DNA from: Methanocellales archaeon
Lineage (GTDB): Archaea; Halobacteriota; UBA148
Length of the DNA stretch: 36,466 nucleotides
Direction of reading: 5' to 3'
Assembly (NCBI GenBank): GCA_030019435.1
Contig: JASEEV010000015.1
Coordinates: 1,498 to 37,963 of the forward strand
Part shown: one piece after another, positions 33,916 to 36,466 of the stretch
Position numbering within the stretch: the first letter of the stretch is position 1
How the letters are laid out: each line of letters starts with the position of its first letter
Program-made: the position numbers and the translations under genes
The notes under the pieces: model-generated
What the model saw: only the letters and a program-made list of their open reading frames with translations
Told to the model about the DNA's origin: nothing
Databases searched by the model: none

Positions 33916-33931
33916 GAACAAGTTTTTGTTC
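33916..33931 (-). terminator. Hairpin downstream of vapC
   Basis: GAACAA-GTTT-TTGTTC is a perfect 6-bp stem with a 4-base loop, 44 bp beyond the vapC stop. It may end or stabilise the vapBC transcript. Archaeal termination usually relies on U-tracts, so the role is uncertain. Confidence 0.35.
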
Positions 33932-33974
33932 AACTCGTATCCACAATATTCTACTATACTCCTCATAAAGACGT

Positions 33975-34409
33975 TCATATCATCCCTGAGCTCATAAATT
34001 CTAGGGGTGTGAAGACCTTACCTTTTAACCCGGGAATGTCGGCGAAATGTTTTTTGTTTTTCGTGAGCAGATAATCTCCCTTTTCATAAAAGAAAGTCGC
34101 GGCGATGGCGACATCTTGATATTCGATAGAAACTCCTTTGGTGAACAAGTGGGCATTTACCTGGCCAATTATTTCGGCAACTGCGATATTTAAAGGCACT
34201 ATTTTAAATGCTGAAAAAAGATCTCTCGCCTTATGGGTAGCTTTCCTATAATCATCCCTTAGATAAGTTCCTGTAAAGATCTCAGAAGGTACTACCGAAC
34301 TCATAAAGATCTCATGCCTCTTCAACATCATATCCTTAAGGAGTTTCACTACTTTTTCGTTTCTCCTCTCCACCTCCACGATAATGCTTGTATCCAGAGA
34401 GATCTTCAT
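33975..34409 (-). CDS. vapC: VapC-type PIN-domain toxin
   Basis: The protein has 144 residues. PIN-domain acidic residues are in place: Asp6 (SLDTSII), Glu43 (VPSEIF) and Asp99 (EYQDVAIAA), with Asn118 in LLTKNKKHF at the fourth position. VapC toxins are Mg-dependent endoribonucleases that cut tRNA or rRNA. Its ATG overlaps the antitoxin stop (ATGA). With vapB it forms a complete type II toxin-antitoxin pair. The pair lies between two CRISPR-type repeats. It appears intact and likely active. Confidence 0.88.
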   Translation of the reverse strand: MKISLDTSIIVEVERRNEKVVKLLKDMMLKRHEIFMSSVVPSEIFTGTYLRDDYRKATHKARDLFSAFKIVPLNIAVAEIIGQVNAHLFTKGVSIEYQDVAIAATFFYEKGDYLLTKNKKHFADIPGLKGKVFTPLEFMSSGMI

Positions 34410-34660
34410 GGCACTATGCCCAACCTTTTAAATCTGTATTTTGAGTTCGTCCTCAGCTTTTCTAAAATGGATTCAAAACCTTTAGGTAAAAAATCGTGAT
34501 ATTCCTCGATGGAAGGCTTCACTTTTCTGAGGACTATCTTTTCGTTTTCTAAACTGACGTTTACTCTATCCCCTTCTTTTATGCCTAGCTTTTCCCTTAC
34601 CTCCTTTGGAATCGTTATTTGGGCATTCCTTGTCACTGTAACAGCCGTCACTTCTATCAC
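34406..34660 (-). CDS. vapB: VapB-type antitoxin, AbrB/SpoVT fold
   Basis: The protein has 84 residues. The N-terminal half (VTVTRNAQITIPKEVREKLGIKEGDRV) is a standard AbrB swapped-hairpin DNA-binding domain. The C-terminal tail (about 48-84) is charged and would wrap the toxin. The start is GTG 34660. A TATA-like TTTTTAAATAG (about 34683-34693) lies about 27 bp upstream, so a leaderless transcript is likely. The inverted repeat at 34694-34712 is a probable binding site for the VapBC complex. Confidence 0.85.
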   Translation of the reverse strand: MIEVTAVTVTRNAQITIPKEVREKLGIKEGDRVNVSLENEKIVLRKVKPSIEEYHDFLPKGFESILEKLRTNSKYRFKRLGIVP

Positions 34661-34693
34661 CCATAATTGCTATGATAATCTACTATTTAAAAA

Positions 34694-34712
34694 TTACTAT
34701 TAAACTTAGTAA
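34694..34712. promoter_or_regulatory. Inverted repeat upstream of vapBC promoter
   Basis: TTACTA-TTAAACT-TAGTAA is a perfect 6-bp dyad placed directly upstream of the vapBC TATA box. AbrB-type antitoxins commonly repress their own operon through such sites; here this is inference. Confidence 0.5.
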
Positions 34713-34725
34713 TTTCCAACTTCTC

Positions 34726-34748
34726 TATAACTCAACCCTCTGTCCATT
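34726..34748. repeat. 23-bp direct repeat, right copy (spacer duplication)
   Basis: Starts TATAACTCAACCCTC. It matches 33884-33906 at 20 of 23 positions. It lies 7 bp from the right CRISPR repeat. Joining the left flank (6 bp), one copy (23 bp) and the right flank (7 bp) gives a 36-nt spacer. Confidence 0.65.
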
Positions 34749-34755
34749 TCTTATC

Positions 34756-34792
34756 CTTTCAATCCTCATTTTATGAATTTATCCGTTGAAAC
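34756..34792 (-). CRISPR. Solitary CRISPR-type repeat, leader-proximal copy
   Basis: 37 bases. On the minus strand it starts GTTTCAACGGATAAATTC and ends AATGAGGATTGAAAG. It is 34/37 identical to the copy at 33841-33877. It is immediately preceded (minus strand) by a promoter-like 29-bp sequence that recurs upstream of the methyltransferase gene. No cas gene is in the window. Confidence 0.7.
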
Positions 34793-34820
34793 CCCCAAAG
34801 TCGTATTTAATGGTTTTCAG
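34792..34820. repeat. 29-bp direct repeat, copy next to CRISPR repeat
   Basis: Starts CCCCCAAAGTCGTATTTAAT. It matches 35719-35747 at 25 of 29 positions. Read on the minus strand it holds ATTAAATAC, a TATA-like core, and ends exactly at the CRISPR repeat, where a leader would end. Confidence 0.65.
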
Positions 34821-34842
34821 GAGAGGAGAGTGGCTAAAAATT

Positions 34843-35718
34843 CTAAACTTTTTTGCCGATGCCGAGGACATAGCCGACATGTCTGGAGGTTGCGGTCTGG
34901 AACAGGGGGGAGCCCACAAGGACCCTTTTCGCCTTGATGAGCTTTCTGAACCTCTCTCGAATTACCTTGCTTACCAAGGCATATTTGGTTATTTTTATCA
35001 TTATTTTAGAGAATTTTCCGAAACCGCCAATTTCTTTGATCACTTGAGGGAACTCTCTTAGACTCATGGGTTTTCTATTTTCGTGTATCTTGACCTCTTT
35101 TAAACCAGCATTTTCGAGCCACTGTTTCCAGTCCTCGGGAGTATGGATAGTGAAGGGCAACTCCGTAATTTCGCCGATAATCTGTTCGGCCTTCAGGATC
35201 TCTTCCGCTATTTTTGGAGGCATGTCTTTATCCTTGAATATCTCGTTGATCCCCACGTAACCTCCAGGTTTCAATACCCTCATGAACTCTTTCAATGCTC
35301 TACCCATATCCAAGAAATACGATACGGATTGAGTTATCACGGCATCAAAAGTATCGGGTTCAAATGGCAGATCGTAAGCGTCTCCGACGCGGAATTCTAC
35401 TTTATCCCCGAGATCTTCTTTTTCCGCCCTTTCTTTTGTTTTCTTAATCGCTTCTTCTGCAATATCGACCCCGACAACACTACAGCCGAATTTTTTTGCG
35501 ATATAACACGCATTAAATCCGGTGCCGCATCCAACTACCAACACTTTCTTTCCTTCATTGACGTGACACAACTCGGCTAGTTTTTCCGTAGACGCTAAGC
35601 CACCTATCTGATAAAAAGGCACTTCCAAATGGCCCATAAAATTATAATAGCTCAGATTTTCAATTTCTTCCAGTGGGAGGTTATCTTCGTCCAACTCTCC
35701 TTCCCTTATCCTCATCAT
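34843..35718 (-). CDS. Class I SAM-dependent methyltransferase
   Basis: The protein has 291 residues. A helical N-terminus (about 1-50) precedes the Rossmann domain: VLVVGCGTGFNACYIA (SAM-binding motif I), VVGVDIAEEAI (acidic loop), FRVGDAYDLPF, AVITQSVSYFLDM and VLKPGGYVGINEIF. The C-terminal 90 residues are helical and basic and may bind substrate or membrane. It resembles UbiE/Cfa-like small-molecule methyltransferases; the substrate is unknown. GAGGGGG sits directly upstream of ATG 35718 (ATG 35715 is an alternative). The gene is bounded by 29-bp direct repeats, one of which supplies its promoter. Confidence 0.85.
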   Translation of the reverse strand: MMRIREGELDEDNLPLEEIENLSYYNFMGHLEVPFYQIGGLASTEKLAELCHVNEGKKVLVVGCGTGFNACYIAKKFGCSVVGVDIAEEAIKKTKERAEKEDLGDKVEFRVGDAYDLPFEPDTFDAVITQSVSYFLDMGRALKEFMRVLKPGGYVGINEIFKDKDMPPKIAEEILKAEQIIGEITELPFTIHTPEDWKQWLENAGLKEVKIHENRKPMSLREFPQVIKEIGGFGKFSKIMIKITKYALVSKVIRERFRKLIKAKRVLVGSPLFQTATSRHVGYVLGIGKKV

Positions 35719-35747
35719 CCCCCTCAGTCGTATTTAATCGTTTTTAG
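35719..35747. repeat. 29-bp direct repeat, copy upstream of methyltransferase
   Basis: Starts CCCCCTCAGTCGTATTTAAT. It matches 34792-34820 at 25 of 29 positions. On the minus strand its ATTAAATAC core and G-rich end act as probable TATA box and RBS of the methyltransferase. The following 127 bp (35748-35874) hold no gene I can support. Confidence 0.65.
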
Positions 35748-35874
35748 AAAAAATGCTTTTAATGCTGCATAAGTGGTTAGACTAACAAACAAATTGGTGA
35801 GTGTGTGTCCAGCATGTCCACCATGTCAGGATTACAACGAGTTCACGGTCTTGGGGCATTGCGAGAATGTGCCC

Positions 35875-35973
35875 TCAAAACGCCCATATGGCGAGTATGA
35901 CGATCAAAATTGCCAGTATCACTATCGCTTTTTCTTCCGTGGTCAACTCCTTCCATCCCAATACATCGTTCAT
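35875..35973 (-). CDS. 32-aa single-TM peptide
   Basis: ATG 35973 to TGA 35875. A polar start (MNDVLGWKELTTEEK) is followed by one TM helix (AIVILAILIVILAIWAF). GGGGTGAT lies 5-8 nt upstream, inside the preceding gene, and the start overlaps that gene's stop (ATGA). The good RBS and coupling support expression. No family was recognised. Confidence 0.55.
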   Translation of the reverse strand: MNDVLGWKELTTEEKAIVILAILIVILAIWAF

Positions 35974-36131
35974 GGTATCACCCCGAAGCCTGTGAGCAAT
36001 ATGACCACAACAGCCAACGCCAAGATTGCCCCGCCAAGGGTTCTCAACATCTTTTTCTTCCCAGCTATGGCTATGAGCCCAAAGCCCACGATTGTGAGGA
36101 TCGTTGCGATCTTCATGCCGTCTGCAAACAT
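35970..36131 (-). CDS. 53-aa two-TM protein
   Basis: ATG 36131 to TGA 35970. Two TM spans (about 7-24 and 32-50) are joined by a basic turn (AGKKKMLRT), so both ends face outward or the loop faces the cytoplasm. A TATA-like stretch (about 36162-36172) lies about 35 bp upstream. It is coupled by ATGA to the 32-aa peptide; together they may form a small membrane complex. No family was recognised. Confidence 0.6.
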   Translation of the reverse strand: MFADGMKIATILTIVGFGLIAIAGKKKMLRTLGGAILALAVVVILLTGFGVIP

Positions 36132-36260
36132 CCTGATCCCACATTCACCATATGATTTCTATGGGTTATATGTTTTTCCCGATCTCTTCCAAGCTCACAG
36201 TTCACATATTAGTCCTCATTCTATGACATTCTATGAGTAATCAGATAAAGAAAACCCCTA

Positions 36261-36381
36261 TCACCTTCTTCTGAGCATGTATGTCACAGTGAGCAACCCA
36301 ATGATCGTGAAGATTGCTCCGAAACCTTCATCCGCTAACCAAAACGATTCCAACTAACACGATCAAGAGTTCTGTCTTCAT
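36261..36381 (-). pseudogene. Remnant of a surface protein: signal peptide plus PGF-CTERM-like tail
   Basis: ATG 36381 reads a 17-residue signal-like peptide (MKTELLIVLVGIVLVSG) to TGA 36328. Almost at once another frame reads DEGFGAIFTIIGLLTVTYML, then RRR and a TGA at 36261. The Gly-Phe, hydrophobic span and Arg cluster resemble the C-terminal sorting signal recognised by archaeosortase. The middle of the protein is missing and the frames differ, so this looks like an internal deletion of an S-layer-type protein. It is tentative. Confidence 0.4.
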
Positions 36382-36426
36382 TGATGATGAATTCCGTTAT
36401 CACAACAAATGAAACTAACGATGAGG

Positions 36427-36466
36427 TTATTTGATCTCCAGTACGAACTCACAGTACGGGTCGCCC
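36427..36466 (-). CDS. C-terminal end of a V4R-type domain protein (5' part outside window)
   Basis: Only the last 12 codons are in the window: GDPYCEFVLEIK and TAA. The G-DPYCEF ending is typical of V4R (4-vinyl reductase-like) domains, which bind small hydrophobic ligands or a metal through the conserved Cys and occur as sensors in methanogen-related archaea. With so few residues the call is suggestive only. Confidence 0.45.
   Translation of the reverse strand, partial: GDPYCEFVLEIK

Noticed and set aside
35773-36240. Plus-strand frame of 155 codons beginning with a CPACPPC motif
   Set aside because: Most of it is antisense to two ATGA-coupled small membrane-protein genes with a good RBS. 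The first 35 residues alone are not enough to call a gene.
1-36466. tRNA, rRNA or cas genes
   Set aside because: I looked for conserved tRNA arms, rRNA-like stretches and Cas motifs and recognised none. A tRNA scan and Cas HMM search would be decisive.

Overview
The window looks like archaeal DNA from the methanogen-related Euryarchaeota (Halobacteriota), most plausibly an anaerobic methane- or alkane-oxidising relative (ANME / Syntrophoarchaeum-like). This is inferred from gene content only. The evidence is archaeal type II GAPDH, family B DNA polymerase, XPD helicase, a preflagellin-type peptidase, the methanogen-style homocysteine genes (DUF39-CBS, NIL-ferredoxin, UPF0280), BRE/TATA promoters with leaderless starts, and a very large secreted multihaem cytochrome. 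No rRNA or tRNA gene was recognised.

Layout. 1-4398 (minus) is an uninterrupted reading frame for an exported cytochrome with at least 35 CXXCH sites; it runs off the left edge. 4477-6147 holds a membrane-anchored winged-helix regulator, a roadblock protein and a zinc-ribbon membrane protein, with a duplicated structured element (TCCA/TGGA pattern) in two of the intergenic gaps. 6165-9152 has a CooT-like / GAPDH / TudS-like operon and a DUF89 protein. 9205-13702 has a coiled-coil protein, an exported phosphatase-superfamily protein and the homocysteine trio, with a striking chain of hairpins at the first junction of the trio. 13728-15016 is decayed DNA: a twice-frameshifted gene, a small VapB-like gene and an IS6-type transposase remnant. 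15075-17256 has a P-loop ATPase, a prepilin peptidase, an NMD3-like fragment, an OB-fold protein and an unknown. 17347-24996 has Sua5, carA-carB-larB and convergent purE-purC; the CarA lacks its catalytic cysteine. 25112-28659 has a purE remnant, an RHH regulator with its operator, a frameshifted acetyl-CoA synthetase and a cluster of tiny membrane proteins. 28667-33713 has PolB and XPD, divergently transcribed, and a membrane protein.

33841-36466 is an accessory block. Two solitary CRISPR-type repeats (37 bp, 34 identical) flank a vapBC pair. The vapBC segment is bounded by a 23-bp direct repeat, and removing it restores a 36-nt spacer, so vapBC appears to sit inside a CRISPR spacer. Next to it a SAM methyltransferase gene is bounded by 29-bp direct repeats (25/29), one of which abuts the CRISPR repeat where the leader should end. 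Small membrane proteins, a possible PGF-CTERM remnant and the end of a V4R-domain gene follow.

How it fits together: extracellular electron transfer (cytochrome), acetate or acetyl-CoA metabolism (Acs, GAPDH), sulfide-based sulfur assimilation, ammonia-based carbamoyl phosphate synthesis and nickel handling (CooT-like, LarB) suit an anaerobe in a sulfidic, ammonium-rich setting. Several frames are broken by single-base shifts (acs, 28002-28324, 13976-14410, 36261-36381). Some of these may be assembly errors. Coordinates of short features were read by hand.
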